The translations under genes were made by a program, and so were the position numbers. The notes under the pieces were generated by a model that saw only the letters and a list, made by a program, of their open reading frames with translations, was not told the DNA's origin and did no database searches. Positions 1 to 9,956 of a stretch of DNA of 61,711 bases are shown piece after piece (within the stretch, counting starts at the first letter, position 1; every line of letters starts with the position of its first letter). Source of the DNA: Sergeia podlipaevii. Its lineage: Eukaryota; Euglenozoa; Kinetoplastea; Trypanosomatida; Trypanosomatidae. Location of the stretch: contig JASANZ010002171.1 of assembly GCA_030849805.1 (NCBI GenBank), positions 1 to 61,711 on the forward strand. The letters are read 5' to 3'.

Positions 1-331
1 AAGCAGTAGGTATATTTACGTAAATATATATACATGACTATACAAAACAGCGAGTGGAGATCCTTCTTCTTCTTCTTTTCTTTTTTGTTTTCTTAAACTC
101 TCTCTCTCTTTCTTTCTCCACCCTTCTTTTTCCTTCTTTCCAAATTCCAAATGTGTAAAACAAAACAAAAAAAAATGCATTAACAAGTAAAAAAAGTATT
201 TTTTTTTTTAAAAAAAAAAAGAACAAGTATAAGGGAGCTTGTCTACATACCTATTTCTGACCTCATCGTTCACATGTCTAGCAAACGTCTTTTGAATATA
301 TATATTCTTTCATTTCGCGGTCATGCACAGA
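1..331. other. AT-rich 3' flank, no gene seen
   Basis: No convincing coding frame. A pyrimidine-rich block on the plus strand (about 61-140) and A/T homopolymers (about 165-225) fill the stretch. Read in the direction of the upstream minus-strand gene it is the purine-rich 3' flank and UTR that also follows several other stop codons in this window. Confidence 0.6.
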
Positions 332-3300
332 TCAGTGCATAATGGTAGCATGGTAAAGATAAAAGGAACCTAACGCACGGGCTGACAAAGGAGAGAAGCC
401 ATTAAAGCGTTCAGGCAGAGGGCCGCGCTCGATGCAACTCACCATGAGCGAGGCTATATCAAGCATTCTGTTGCACGTCTGCATGCCCAGGGATGTGAGA
501 ACGTGGTTACTACGGTAATTGCTGATTGCTGCTTGCAACGTTTCTGCAAGAGAACGCACACGCTCTTTGTTGAATTTAGAAACAGAAGTATTGCTCACAA
601 TCTGCAGCTCCGACACACAGTAGCATAGCTGGCTATAATGGTGAAAGACACCGAGCCACTCGTCCGCGGCGAGTGCCCGCACGTCGTTGTTTGGCATTTC
701 AAGTGAGCCTTCAACATTTTTGGTGCCAAACTGCGGGTGCGCATATTCAGGGGGCTGAATATTGATCAGGTCGATGAGCATCTTGCCTTCACCCTCCTTG
801 TCCACGTCGTCGTGCGCCGGTAGCTTGAACATCAACGTGTACACAGGCTTCAGTACGCACTGCAAATCACATTGCATGCCAGTCAATGGAGAAACAACCG
901 CATCGCGTACCTCAACCTTGCGACGGTAGTCCTTGAACTCTAGCGTTGACGTCTGTTGGCCGCGCTCCTCCTCCTCCTCCTCACCGGCGTAGATAGGAAC
1001 AGTCTGAAGTGCTTCCGCGTTAGCAGTAGGGCCGCTAGCCAAATCCATGTATTCTGGGTTCTGCAACGGTTGCACCTGTGTCGCGGCTGCCTCAGCAGCG
1101 CGTTCCTCTTCTGTCTGATTCTTCTCCTTTTTCTTCTTCTCGTTACGGCCAGCATTGCTGTGTATAGGCTTGTAGGCACGTGACGCCTCGAGGATATCAA
1201 CGGGAAGGCACACGGGGACCAAGTGTCGCATGCGGTACTCTGCTTCTTCACGTGTGACCATTGCATCTTCAGTAGCAACTTGAAATTTGGACGAGATATC
1301 ACCCTCATTAGCGCTGCTCAGCCTCTGAGCTTTGGCGGTCGTACCACTCGTCCATGACACACCCGACGCTGCCACCGCACTCGGTGACAACGTCATCTTG
1401 CTTTCCGACGTACCCTGATCAGACTTGAGCGACTCAGCGAAGTGGTTTACACTCGTGCGCCTGCGACGGGTGGTCTTGCTATGCATCACGTCACTGCCGT
1501 GGGGGTCATGATCCGCTGCGTTGTAGCGGCCACGGAGGGAATTCAAGAATGCGCGACGCTCCTCCAGGAGAAGATATGCTGCGTTGTGGTTCGCCATAAT
1601 AGGCTGCTGATGGACGCGGCCCATGCACAGTAGTACCTCCAGCTCCTCCGTGATGGGGCCATACACAACGAACGATGTTAAGCACGCACTCTCCTGTGGT
1701 GGGGTATACTTGCTATCAAGGATTTCGGCGAGCTCCACGACTGTGTCATCCTTCACGGCATTCTCGCCCAGAGCGTCCGCCAACGAATCAAGCTGAGAAC
1801 CCATGCCGTCCTTCCCCTCTGGAGTGAGCAGAGCAGAAGTGAGATTTGTCTCACCCACCACGACCTCCTTCTTGGCGGCGCGGTTTGCAAGAGGATTCAT
1901 TCCCATGAGGAGTTTCATCCAGAAAAAGGCGCGCTGCACCTTTGGAAGTTCCGCCATAAAGTTGACAAACTTGTCGCCCTCGCTTTCCTCGGAGTCCGTC
2001 TGGACCTTCCTCGGGGTAGAGTCAGCCAAGTCCCTGTCATCCACTTCCACCAGCATCTCTTTGGCGTTCTTGGCATTTTCAAAGTCCACACCATCCATGT
2101 GTTGGAGCTCGTGTGGCGCCGCACGCGACGAATTAGGCATTGCCAGCCCCACTGATGCCGCAGTCCCCGCGGTGCCCTGCTGAGTAGCGCGCTCTGCAAA
2201 GAAAGAAGATGCGCTCCACATTCTGCGGTACTCGCCCAATGGGGTGTCAGTGAAGCTGCCTGGAGGGGCGTAGCTCGCCACAGTCCCTACCACGCCGTCG
2301 CCACAGCACACGGCCATACTTGGAACGTCCACCTTGGCCCCCTCGCAGTGCTCCTGAACCGCGGCGCATATGGCGAATGCCACCAGATTTGCGTAAGGCA
2401 CATCTTCGCAGAGGTTAAGCCACAAAATCGCGTTCTCGCCAACCAACTCAAGATACGAACCAGATTTGGAGTTGGGCATGGCCGCCATTGCGTGTTCACA
2501 CATCAGGCGCAGTATAGTAACCATATAGGAGTGGTATCGAGCTTGCACGGTGGACTGCTTTGGTGTATCTTTGGAAGCTGTGGCACCGCTCCTCCGAGGT
2601 GAGGTCGAAATGGGAGTGCGTGGAGAGCCGGGCTCGGAAGCGCTGCTGTTCTCGCTGGGGGTCACGCCAAGGGTCAAAATAGAGTCGTTTCCACGCGAAG
2701 ATGCAATGGAGGCGGCCATGTGAAACTCATCGTCCCCTGTCTCGGGTTCACCTTCCATAGCGTGTGCCGGGCATGTAAAGAAAACGCGAATCGCAACGAG
2801 CGAGCGCTGGCAGAGCAGTGTAGGACGCAAAAAAAGTTTGCCGTGTACAAGTGAGTTCGCAGGCGCGGCAAGAGGTGGTGAAACAAAGGGCAGCGGCATG
2901 TAAGGCTCCAGGCGGCGCAACACGTGTGCAGCGATGGCGAGCTCATGTTCTTCAGAAGTGGCGGTACGCGCTGCAGCGGCACTACCAGAGGCCAGAGCCT
3001 CCTCCCGGCCCATTTCATCCACATTGAACCGCAGCATTCTTAGCGCAGTCCGGTGCATGCGAGCAAGTGAAAAGCGAAGTTGGCGTGTGTAGAGATTCGT
3101 GCGGCGATGCAGCTTCACACACATAAAGTAGTAGGTGACGTTTCCGGCGTGAAACACAAGACCAATTGCGCTCAAGGTAAAGAGAGCAATCAAGCATACA
3201 ACGCGCACAACATCATTTGCAGTAAACACGTGGTCAAGCGTCTTGCGCAGCCCTGCGTCTTCCTCTGCAGTTGCTTCATACATAAAAATCATCTGCTGCC

Positions 3301-5221
3301 ACAACCGGTATACGGCGTAGGGATCGTAGCCTTCGTAGGGTTTCGGCAGGTACGTTAACTCGATCATCTCTAATAATGCCTTCTGAGTTTCAGGCGGAAG
3401 GCGAACCTCGAGTAGGGGGCTTTCCTGGTTTATATATGTAAGGGCCAGCGGGTCCGTGCCAGGAGAAACGTCAAGGCTTGAGCCATCGCGGGTGTCGCTT
3501 GGATAGCGCAGGGTGACCTCACTGACTCGCATCATGGCGAGGCACTTGTAGATAAACTCTATCTCAGAAGCTTCTTTGGGTAGCGCCAATAAACCTGGAC
3601 TTGAAGATTGGCTCTCCTTGAGCTTCATATAGAGCACCACAGCATTGGTGACGGACAGCATCTCGATCGAGAACAGCGTACGGATTTCGATTACATCCAA
3701 GTTCGTACGCATTGCACTCTGTAATGAAAGAAAGCCCTTGAAAAGCAGTACTTGGTTTGTCAGCGCCTCATAACGGGTCATGACTTCTGCATTGTTCGAG
3801 CTGACGAGGGCAAAAACGCGTGTGCTCGAGAGAGCATCGAGACTGATAAACTGCCACGGCGAGATATCATTCATTGCTTCCGTGATTTCATCCACGTGCT
3901 CGCTGATGATTCTGTTGATTTTGGCAATGGCCGTATCTGTATTCGATTGCGCAAGCGAATACTCGTCCTGAACAATCGACTGGGTAACAAAGAAGTCCTT
4001 GAGGTTGCCGGCATAACTGTCCTGGGTCGCCACCAATGCGTTGAGCGTAGACGCAGAAATTTGCTCCAACAGCAGCATGGACGTTAGCTCTCCTAGGTGG
4101 AAAGACATATCAACCTTCACCTTTGAGTCGTTAAAGTTGGAGATCGACGGTAGAAAGACGGCAAAGGCTACAATAAAAAAGATAAAAGGAACCAGTAAAA
4201 TAACTCCGTGAAGGCAATAGGGATTGCGCAACGAGACATTACGCAGTGCACCTTGTAGAGGTAACTCCTTGGAGGTAAACGGCGGCTTCTCTTGCTCCTG
4301 CTCTGCAGCCACCTGCTCCTCAATAGTTCCGGGATAGGCACCGTAAAATTGGCCAAGCGTTGCGGCGCCTGTTTCAGTGGTAGAAAGCGTAGCACGATAC
4401 AGCTGCCCGCTTCTACCCTGGTCACCACTTGTCCTTACTACAGGGCGGCGGCGTGCTGTAAGTGAGATCGCTGCGGTCTCATACATGAGCTGAAGAGGCC
4501 CCATTGCGGGCGGGCGAGGGAGACCACCTTGAATCAGAGGGCTGCTTGCCTCCGAGCTCGACACCACACTCACGTTGTCACCAATGCGTCCAGAGGAGGA
4601 TCTGCTGGATGAGGTCGCCGAGTTGCCGGGGGCACTGCCGCTGCGAGGTGGCATCAGGACAGAAGTAAGAGGCTGCTCTGAAAGTGGCGAGTGGTATGTC
4701 TCATATGGTCGTGACTCAGCGCTAGTGGTCTTGTCAATCTGTGCCACGTCGTTGGATGAAGCAAAGAGTGAAGGCCCACCGAGACGTTCTGGCACGTTGG
4801 TGTGGCGCCGATTCGGTGGCGCAACAACAGCAAGAGCATCTGCATCGCCGCCACCCCTCAGTAAGTCGCGCATACTTGCAGGGATGTCGAAGCTTGAGCT
4901 GACGTTGCTTTCAACAACGTTGACCACCGATACTCGCTTGTTGTCTGCGCTGCCAGATCCCGGAGCGCGACGGCTGGAATACTGTAGGTTACCACGTACG
5001 CGGTCCGCAACATCAGAGTCAAGTTGCTGTTGATGCTCCGACTGGGCAGCACCGGCCTGCGGTGGAGCACGCTGCAGGAGCTCATCGGACAGCTCTACGC
5101 TCCCAAGTCCGTCGCCGTTGGAGCCTTTACCGCTCACAGCTTCTACTCCAGCGGGGATGAAATTGTCGACGAAGTCATTGGTGCGAGCAAAAGCGTCATC
5201 CACGTCTGAAGTGCGCCGCAT
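332..5221 (-). CDS. Two-TM sensor-like protein with degenerate nucleotide-cyclase-like domain
   Basis: A 1629-residue protein starting at an ATG (5219-5221). Residues 1-330 are Ser/Gly/Pro-rich and look disordered. A hydrophobic segment near 338-359 and another near 671-701 bracket a largely helical region of about 310 residues. That is the layout of membrane receptors with a helical sensor domain between two TM helices. Residues about 795-1030 resemble a class III cyclase homology domain: a strand like the metal-site strand (LVAIRVFFTC), then LELVGENAIL, then an AAVQE helix, then MAVCCGDGVVGTV and an ASSFFAERA segment. The first metal Asp expected after the first strand is Cys and the second GD is GE, so cyclase activity is doubtful. 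The remaining 600 residues contain a Lys-rich linker (near 1345) and no family I recognise. The gene is last in the minus array seen here. The cyclase relationship is inferred from pattern only. Confidence 0.7.
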   Translation of the reverse strand: MRRTSDVDDAFARTNDFVDNFIPAGVEAVSGKGSNGDGLGSVELSDELLQRAPPQAGAAQSEHQQQLDSDVADRVRGNLQYSSRRAPGSGSADNKRVSVVNVVESNVSSSFDIPASMRDLLRGGGDADALAVVAPPNRRHTNVPERLGGPSLFASSNDVAQIDKTTSAESRPYETYHSPLSEQPLTSVLMPPRSGSAPGNSATSSSRSSSGRIGDNVSVVSSSEASSPLIQGGLPRPPAMGPLQLMYETAAISLTARRRPVVRTSGDQGRSGQLYRATLSTTETGAATLGQFYGAYPGTIEEQVAAEQEQEKPPFTSKELPLQGALRNVSLRNPYCLHGVILLVPFIFFIVAFAVFLPSISNFNDSKVKVDMSFHLGELTSMLLLEQISASTLNALVATQDSYAGNLKDFFVTQSIVQDEYSLAQSNTDTAIAKINRIISEHVDEITEAMNDISPWQFISLDALSSTRVFALVSSNNAEVMTRYEALTNQVLLFKGFLSLQSAMRTNLDVIEIRTLFSIEMLSVTNAVVLYMKLKESQSSSPGLLALPKEASEIEFIYKCLAMMRVSEVTLRYPSDTRDGSSLDVSPGTDPLALTYINQESPLLEVRLPPETQKALLEMIELTYLPKPYEGYDPYAVYRLWQQMIFMYEATAEEDAGLRKTLDHVFTANDVVRVVCLIALFTLSAIGLVFHAGNVTYYFMCVKLHRRTNLYTRQLRFSLARMHRTALRMLRFNVDEMGREEALASGSAAAARTATSEEHELAIAAHVLRRLEPYMPLPFVSPPLAAPANSLVHGKLFLRPTLLCQRSLVAIRVFFTCPAHAMEGEPETGDDEFHMAASIASSRGNDSILTLGVTPSENSSASEPGSPRTPISTSPRRSGATASKDTPKQSTVQARYHSYMVTILRLMCEHAMAAMPNSKSGSYLELVGENAILWLNLCEDVPYANLVAFAICAAVQEHCEGAKVDVPSMAVCCGDGVVGTVASYAPPGSFTDTPLGEYRRMWSASSFFAERATQQGTAGTAASVGLAMPNSSRAAPHELQHMDGVDFENAKNAKEMLVEVDDRDLADSTPRKVQTDSEESEGDKFVNFMAELPKVQRAFFWMKLLMGMNPLANRAAKKEVVVGETNLTSALLTPEGKDGMGSQLDSLADALGENAVKDDTVVELAEILDSKYTPPQESACLTSFVVYGPITEELEVLLCMGRVHQQPIMANHNAAYLLLEERRAFLNSLRGRYNAADHDPHGSDVMHSKTTRRRRTSVNHFAESLKSDQGTSESKMTLSPSAVAASGVSWTSGTTAKAQRLSSANEGDISSKFQVATEDAMVTREEAEYRMRHLVPVCLPVDILEASRAYKPIHSNAGRNEKKKKEKNQTEEERAAEAAATQVQPLQNPEYMDLASGPTANAEALQTVPIYAGEEEEEERGQQTSTLEFKDYRRKVEVRDAVVSPLTGMQCDLQCVLKPVYTLMFKLPAHDDVDKEGEGKMLIDLINIQPPEYAHPQFGTKNVEGSLEMPNNDVRALAADEWLGVFHHYSQLCYCVSELQIVSNTSVSKFNKERVRSLAETLQAAISNYRSNHVLTSLGMQTCNRMLDIASLMVSCIERGPLPERFNGFSPLSARALGSFYLYHATIMH

Positions 5222-6317
5222 AGTCCCGGAGTTACGAACGCGAGAGGCGTATGTATATGGATGTTCCCAGCGTCGTCCAGGTTCTCTTGATTTCTATTTA
5301 TTTTCCCTATGAAGGAGAAAGAATCGGGTGTAGACCTATTTGTCGTCCTCCTCTACTTTAATATATGTACTGCTATGCTACTGTTGCTGATTCTCCTAAA
5401 GAGAGAGTATTGTCTCCTTCGTGAGTGATCCTTCTTCACAAACTCACCTCCAGGGGATAAGTTGGATATCGTAAAGTTAAGAATTGGGTTCCCTTGATGG
5501 TCAAAGGAAGAAAAAAAGCTACCGTTAAGAAAGTGAGAACAAGCAAGAAAGGAAGAGGGTGAGGACGAGAGAGAGAGAGTGAAAAAGAGAGCAGTGAAGA
5601 AAAAAAGCAATACCAAGTGAGAAGCAGATATATTCGTTCAAAAAAAAAAGGCAAGAGAAAATAGATACATAGAGCCAAACGATAACACAAAACGTACCTC
5701 ACACACTGATGTGTCTCGTTTCCAGTCTGATGTGGCCATGCCACAAGTAATAGTCCTTTCCACTTGATAACAAACTCTTCCAAAAGTATCAGCAACAAGA
5801 CTAACGACAACAACAGCAAAAAAAAGGGACCGCAATGGTAATAACTTCACTGTCAATAAAAAAGAGAAAGGGATCAAGTGATAGATGTATATATTTGAAG
5901 AAGATACAAGTACAAGAGTGGGCATAAAAGAAATCCAAGCATTTGGATATATACAAAAAAAAAAAAAAGATATCGAGAAAGCAGCATTTGCCGCAATAAT
6001 TTCTCGCACGCATATTTGTGCAATGTTTGCCCTTCTAAAATTGGAGGAGGGGGGTGTAGCAGTACTAACGCTTGCATACACCAAAAGGAAAAGAAAACAA
6101 TATGGAAGATAACGAGGGGGCAATCTTCTTCACATCTAAGTCCCCATGCACGTGTATGTTTGCATATCTAAAAGAAACTGTTTGCTCTCGGTACAAGGAC
6201 TAGAAAGAAAAATGCCTGGTAATGACTGGCATCTCCCCCCCTCCCCCGCCTCTTCAAATCCGCCTTCCTTGCCGTGCGCACAGCGACCTACCGTAACTAA
6301 AGAAGCAAGTGCGCAGT
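5222..6317. other. Intergenic spacer, 1.1 kb
   Basis: Holds the 5' leader of the downstream cyclase-like gene and the 3' flank of the Cys-repeat gene. The longest open frame (minus strand, 5638-6123) is a low-complexity Phe/Leu/Ser translation of pyrimidine tracts and is not credible. No RNA gene recognised. Confidence 0.55.
5307..5308 (-). promoter_or_regulatory. Candidate spliced-leader acceptor AG for the cyclase-like gene
   Basis: On the minus strand a pyrimidine tract (GATTCTTTCTCCTTCAT) runs directly into the first AG, about 85 nt upstream of the ATG. Placement is by pattern; no transcript data. Confidence 0.45.
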
Positions 6318-7946
6318 TCACTCCCTCATCGCAGAACTGCTGCCAACTATGCTGGTAGTCTTCCACTTGGTGGTTCGCTCCGGCAATGGGGCACTAGGGC
6401 TGCGATTCGTCATCGGTAGACGCCTCACGCACCCACGTCTCTCCCAATCCTTCATGTATGTCAAACGGCGGTCCAGGTAGCTGTCGTCAGTGATGAAAAC
6501 CTTACGGCCATACTTGGGACTCTGCAATGAGGTGGCGCTGTGTGAACGATGCGGGTGGGGCTGTGTCCCTCTCTGGCTTCCTGGCTCATGTGTGCGCTCC
6601 TTCTCTGCCAGTGTCTCTTCGCGAGGCTGAGGATGCGGGAGAGGCGGAACTGGGAGATCTGGCTTTGGGCCACGGCCGAAGAAGAACCCGCACGAAGGAC
6701 ACTGCGACACCTTGTGAAATTCCTTGGCAGCTAGCATGGCCACAACGTCTGCAGCGTGGGCATGCATGAGCGAGTGCCCGCAAGCAGGGCAGCTCTTATG
6801 ACCTCGATCGCTACCACGGAAAGACGGGTGGCCACGGTGACCCCCATGAGAGGGGACAGGGCAGGAGCCTGGGAGGCTCCCACCACGTGGAGACTGACAA
6901 CGGGGGGGTAATCGTGAGTGCTGGAAGCGGCTCTGTGGGTCGCAATGCCTCCGACCCGTAGGTGATGGAGGATGGCTGCTGTTGCATAGACGATCAGCCG
7001 GAGTGCGGTGGTACTGCAAAGAAAAAGAAGGGTCACACTTGCAGGGGTCGCAGCGGCACGGATTGCACTTGCACGTACCACACTTGCAGGGGTCGCAGCG
7101 GCACGGATTGCACTTGCACGTACCACACTTGCAGGGGTCGCAGCGGCACGGATTGCACTTGCATGTACCACACTTGCAGGGATCGCAGCGGCACGGATCA
7201 CACTTGCATGTACCACACTTGCAGGGATCGCAGCGGCACGGATCACACTTGCATGTACCACACTTGCAGGGATCGCAGCGGCACGGATCACACTTGCACG
7301 TACCACACTTGCAGGGATCGCAGCGGCACGGATTGCATTTACAGCCGCTACAGAATTTTGTTTGCGAGCGCCACGGCCCCTCCAACTGGCGGGGATGACG
7401 GCTGTCAGAGTGCTGGTAGTCTCGCCACACAGGAGGCGCGTAGCCCCGATATTGCTGCCTTTCAGATGCAGTAAGCTGTTCACGGCGGGTGGAAAGCTCA
7501 CGCTGAAGCTCCTGTCTGCGAGCCTGCTGTTCCAAGTCTACGGCGCGCTGGTAAAAGTTTCCTCTGTGAGACCTGAGCAGTTCCGCCGTGTTGCCGCGAT
7601 ACGCACGATTGCTACACTCTGAACCGTACTGTTGTGCCAAGTTTGACATAGTTGCGCGTGCTGCCGCGCGGTGTGAGCGGCACTTGGCACGGCGCTCAAT
7701 CAAATCTGCTTCTGCAAGAGCCTCACGCTCAGGAAGGCAGTAGGGGCACCTGCGTGAGTGCTGTGATCCAGCACCGCCAGTGCCCCATCCCTGTTGCCGG
7801 CGACCACATTCACCGGATGGCCCACGCCGCTGAGGACGCCCACTGCGGCCGCAGCAGCAGGGGCCACCGCGAGGAGCCTCCACCACTGGTACCACGCACG
7901 TACTCTTAGCGCATGTGCACACAACAGGAATATCGTTGCCAGACAT
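6318..7946 (-). CDS. Cysteine-rich protein with tandem 15-residue CxC repeats
   Basis: A 542-residue protein. The frame is open to 7985, but that codon is TTG; the first ATG is at 7944-7946 (MSGNDIPVV). The centre holds seven tandem copies of a 15-residue unit, CDPCRCDPCKCGTCK, with Asn replacing the first Asp in some copies. They are encoded by a 45-nt DNA repeat (about 7034-7345). Outside the array are further paired cysteines: CPYC near residue 75, and a CPACGH...CPSCGFFF pair in the C-terminal part that could form a four-Cys zinc site. Arg/Gln-rich helical sequence precedes the array and a Pro/His-rich segment follows it. The regular CxC spacing suggests metal binding or a disulfide-rich structural role, but I recognise no family and propose no function. 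Codon choice drifts between repeat copies (GAT/AAT), so the array has not been perfectly homogenised. Confidence 0.75.
   Translation of the reverse strand: MSGNDIPVVCTCAKSTCVVPVVEAPRGGPCCCGRSGRPQRRGPSGECGRRQQGWGTGGAGSQHSRRCPYCLPEREALAEADLIERRAKCRSHRAAARATMSNLAQQYGSECSNRAYRGNTAELLRSHRGNFYQRAVDLEQQARRQELQRELSTRREQLTASERQQYRGYAPPVWRDYQHSDSRHPRQLEGPWRSQTKFCSGCKCNPCRCDPCKCGTCKCDPCRCDPCKCGTCKCDPCRCDPCKCGTCKCDPCRCDPCKCGTCKCNPCRCDPCKCGTCKCNPCRCDPCKCGTCKCNPCRCDPCKCDPSFSLQYHRTPADRLCNSSHPPSPTGRRHCDPQSRFQHSRLPPRCQSPRGGSLPGSCPVPSHGGHRGHPSFRGSDRGHKSCPACGHSLMHAHAADVVAMLAAKEFHKVSQCPSCGFFFGRGPKPDLPVPPLPHPQPREETLAEKERTHEPGSQRGTQPHPHRSHSATSLQSPKYGRKVFITDDSYLDRRLTYMKDWERRGCVRRLPMTNRSPSAPLPERTTKWKTTSIVGSSSAMRE
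7034..7345 (-). repeat. 45-nt tandem repeat, seven units, coding for CxC repeats
   Basis: The unit is visible on the plus strand as GCAGGGGTCGCAGCGGCACG followed by GATTGCACTTGCACGTACCA-type sequence, repeated head to tail. The length is a multiple of three, so the repeat keeps several frames on both strands open and produces spurious overlapping ORFs. Early and late units differ (GGGGTCG versus GGGATCG; GATTGC versus GATCAC). Confidence 0.9.
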
Positions 7947-8858
7947 GTGACAAGCGCACGCAAAGAAGACGGAGTATGAGTACAAAAAAAAAAAAGTGGA
8001 CTAATGTTTATATGGTTGCTTGCAATCAAAAGAAAAAAAAGAACTATAACCTTCGCCTACGTGCTCTTTCTCTTCTTTCTTTTTCCTTTGCGTCTTTATT
8101 CGCTACAATGATACAAGGCAGAAAAAAGTGTACACTAGAAATGTGTACGCTGTGTGTATGATTGTGTTTTACACAAGAAGAAAAAACATGAGATAAAAAG
8201 AGAAAGCAATTTCCAGACATTGGCAAGAAACATTGCGATCAACTCAGGAAAATCCCATGTTTTGAAGGCTGTCCTTACATCTCGTGGTACCGAAGCTACA
8301 ACAATGTTAAGAGAAACCGCCGTATGCACTCACGAAGCTCACAGGACATACATATGAGTGTGAAAGAGTGTGCTTCCACATGTATCTTCTTTCCTTTTCC
8401 ATTCACAGTATATGAATAACAACAATAAAAAAAAAAAAGAATAGCTCGCTCAGCTATAGAATTGCTCTCAGTTTTCTCTCCTGTACAAGTCTTGTAGACC
8501 ACAAACACATATATCAAGGTCATAAAAAGACGAAATAATAATGAAGTGGTAAGCGGGGAGAACGTAGTAGGGGCGAAAGAAGAAGAGATGCATAAAAGAG
8601 AAGAGAGAGGGGGGATTTGATCACGAGCAATGAAAAGGAAAGAAAAAAAGGAACGTAAAGACTAGCCTCAGTATTCCGCGTGCATAAATGAATAACCAAG
8701 TGTCATCGCTCCAGTGTGCATTGGTCCCTCCCCCACTCCACCACGCTTCTCGTTCAGTCCCCTTCCTACTCAGAGAGTAGTTTCTCTTTCCCTTTTTCAA
8801 ATGCACTGGTGAATATTGTTGGTGTGGCCTGTTGCCTTTCTTTTTTCATGCGCACCCG
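7947..8858. other. Intergenic spacer, 0.9 kb
   Basis: Contains poly-A runs on the plus strand (about 7983-7995, 8032-8040, 8425-8440), which are T-tracts for minus-strand mRNA. A pyrimidine tract ending in GCAAG near 8019-8023 (minus strand) is a plausible trans-splice acceptor for the Cys-repeat gene. No gene or structured RNA recognised. Confidence 0.5.
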
Positions 8859-9956
8859 CTACTTCGACGCCTTGTCGCCTCCTTCTTGCGCCGCCTCAGC
8901 AATCTTGCTCTGCTCGTTGTCAATCTTCTGCTCACACGCCTGAGCGCGGCGCTCCTTGATCTCCTTCAGCTCGCGTGCAAGACTGCGGCGGTTGAGAATC
9001 ACCTCGTGAAGAGCACCAATGCACCGGCCAATAGCCGCTAGGAAGGTGGAAATTGCCTGATCGTTAGTGTGGCGAATCATTTCTGTAGACGTCTTACGCA
9101 TATATATCTCAGGCTGTAGACTAATAAGCTCTTGGAGCACCTCCAGTACATCCTCCGATATGGGCAGGGTGCCATTTGACACGTCAATGAGATACTCCTC
9201 AATTTGCTGTAAGACCCCACAGAGGTGCTGCAGAGACAACTCGCGCTCCTGAATCTGGGTCGATAAGGTAGTGATGGTGGAGTCGGTGAGATCACGCAGG
9301 AGGTGCTCAATACCGATTTCCTCCGCCTCTTCAGCGCCAAGGTGAGTGGGAATATTGCGGAATTCTAGCTGGCGCGTGCCTTCGCGGCCCTGAACGGTGG
9401 TATAGGCCAGCACAGGAACGCCCTTGTTGTTGGGGTCTGTATTTACTACGCAATAAACAGGGTTGGGGCAGAAGCGATCAGCCATCAGCAAGTGCAGAAG
9501 CATGTCGTTAGGCTGAATGGTGGGTCCGGAAGAGTACCAGCCGACAATGCGAATCTGAGGCAGCACACGACGGTGCATCTTGAACATCTCCTCTGCATAA
9601 TTTGTGTCGAAAAACCACACATCAGGGCTCTGCGGGTCCTCGTCAAACGGGACAGCAAAACTGTTGTTGATATCAAGCGTAAGCAAGCCCGTGTGGTCGC
9701 GTTTGTAGCTGCCGAGCAGCATACCCACCACACGCTTCTTTTGCACAGCCTTGCTGTTCATGCGGGCATAGTGATCCACAAGTGAGAGTAACACCAACGG
9801 ATGTACCTCCACTCGTGCCGCGGCGGGAGCGAGTGAGGTGGTTGTTAACTCATCCTTCTTTTCTTCCAGCTTGTCGTCCTCGTTGACGTTGTCGTTGTTA
9901 ATGGCGTTCTCATCCTTGATAGGGGCGGCACCCTTCTTTTCGTCGTCTTTTCCCAT
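8859..9956 (-). CDS. RPN8: 26S proteasome regulatory non-ATPase subunit RPN8
   Basis: A 365-residue protein; the open frame extends to a GTG at 9992, and the first ATG is 9954-9956 (MGKDDEKKG). RPN8 is the non-catalytic MPN-domain partner of the deubiquitinase RPN11 in the proteasome lid. After an acidic N-terminal extension of about 45 residues comes the MPN domain, with VEVHPLVLLSLVDHYAR, KKRVVGMLLGSYKRD, NSFAVPFDED and RIVGWYSSGP. These match RPN8 closely. The JAMM zinc ligands (HxH and the spaced Asp) are absent, as expected for RPN8 rather than RPN11. The helical C-terminal half and a charged tail also fit the family, at slightly above usual length. eIF3f and eIF3h share the MPN fold but not these signatures. 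Confidence 0.95.
   Translation of the reverse strand: MGKDDEKKGAAPIKDENAINNDNVNEDDKLEEKKDELTTTSLAPAAARVEVHPLVLLSLVDHYARMNSKAVQKKRVVGMLLGSYKRDHTGLLTLDINNSFAVPFDEDPQSPDVWFFDTNYAEEMFKMHRRVLPQIRIVGWYSSGPTIQPNDMLLHLLMADRFCPNPVYCVVNTDPNNKGVPVLAYTTVQGREGTRQLEFRNIPTHLGAEEAEEIGIEHLLRDLTDSTITTLSTQIQERELSLQHLCGVLQQIEEYLIDVSNGTLPISEDVLEVLQELISLQPEIYMRKTSTEMIRHTNDQAISTFLAAIGRCIGALHEVILNRRSLARELKEIKERRAQACEQKIDNEQSKIAEAAQEGGDKASK

Noticed and set aside
5638..6123. 161-codon minus-strand frame in the spacer
   Set aside because: Composed of Phe/Leu/Ser runs from T/C tracts, with no domain.
6731..7622. Overlapping open frames of 138-256 codons on both strands across the Cys-repeat array
   Set aside because: The 45-nt unit is a multiple of three and lacks stops in several frames, so these are shadows of the real minus-strand frame.
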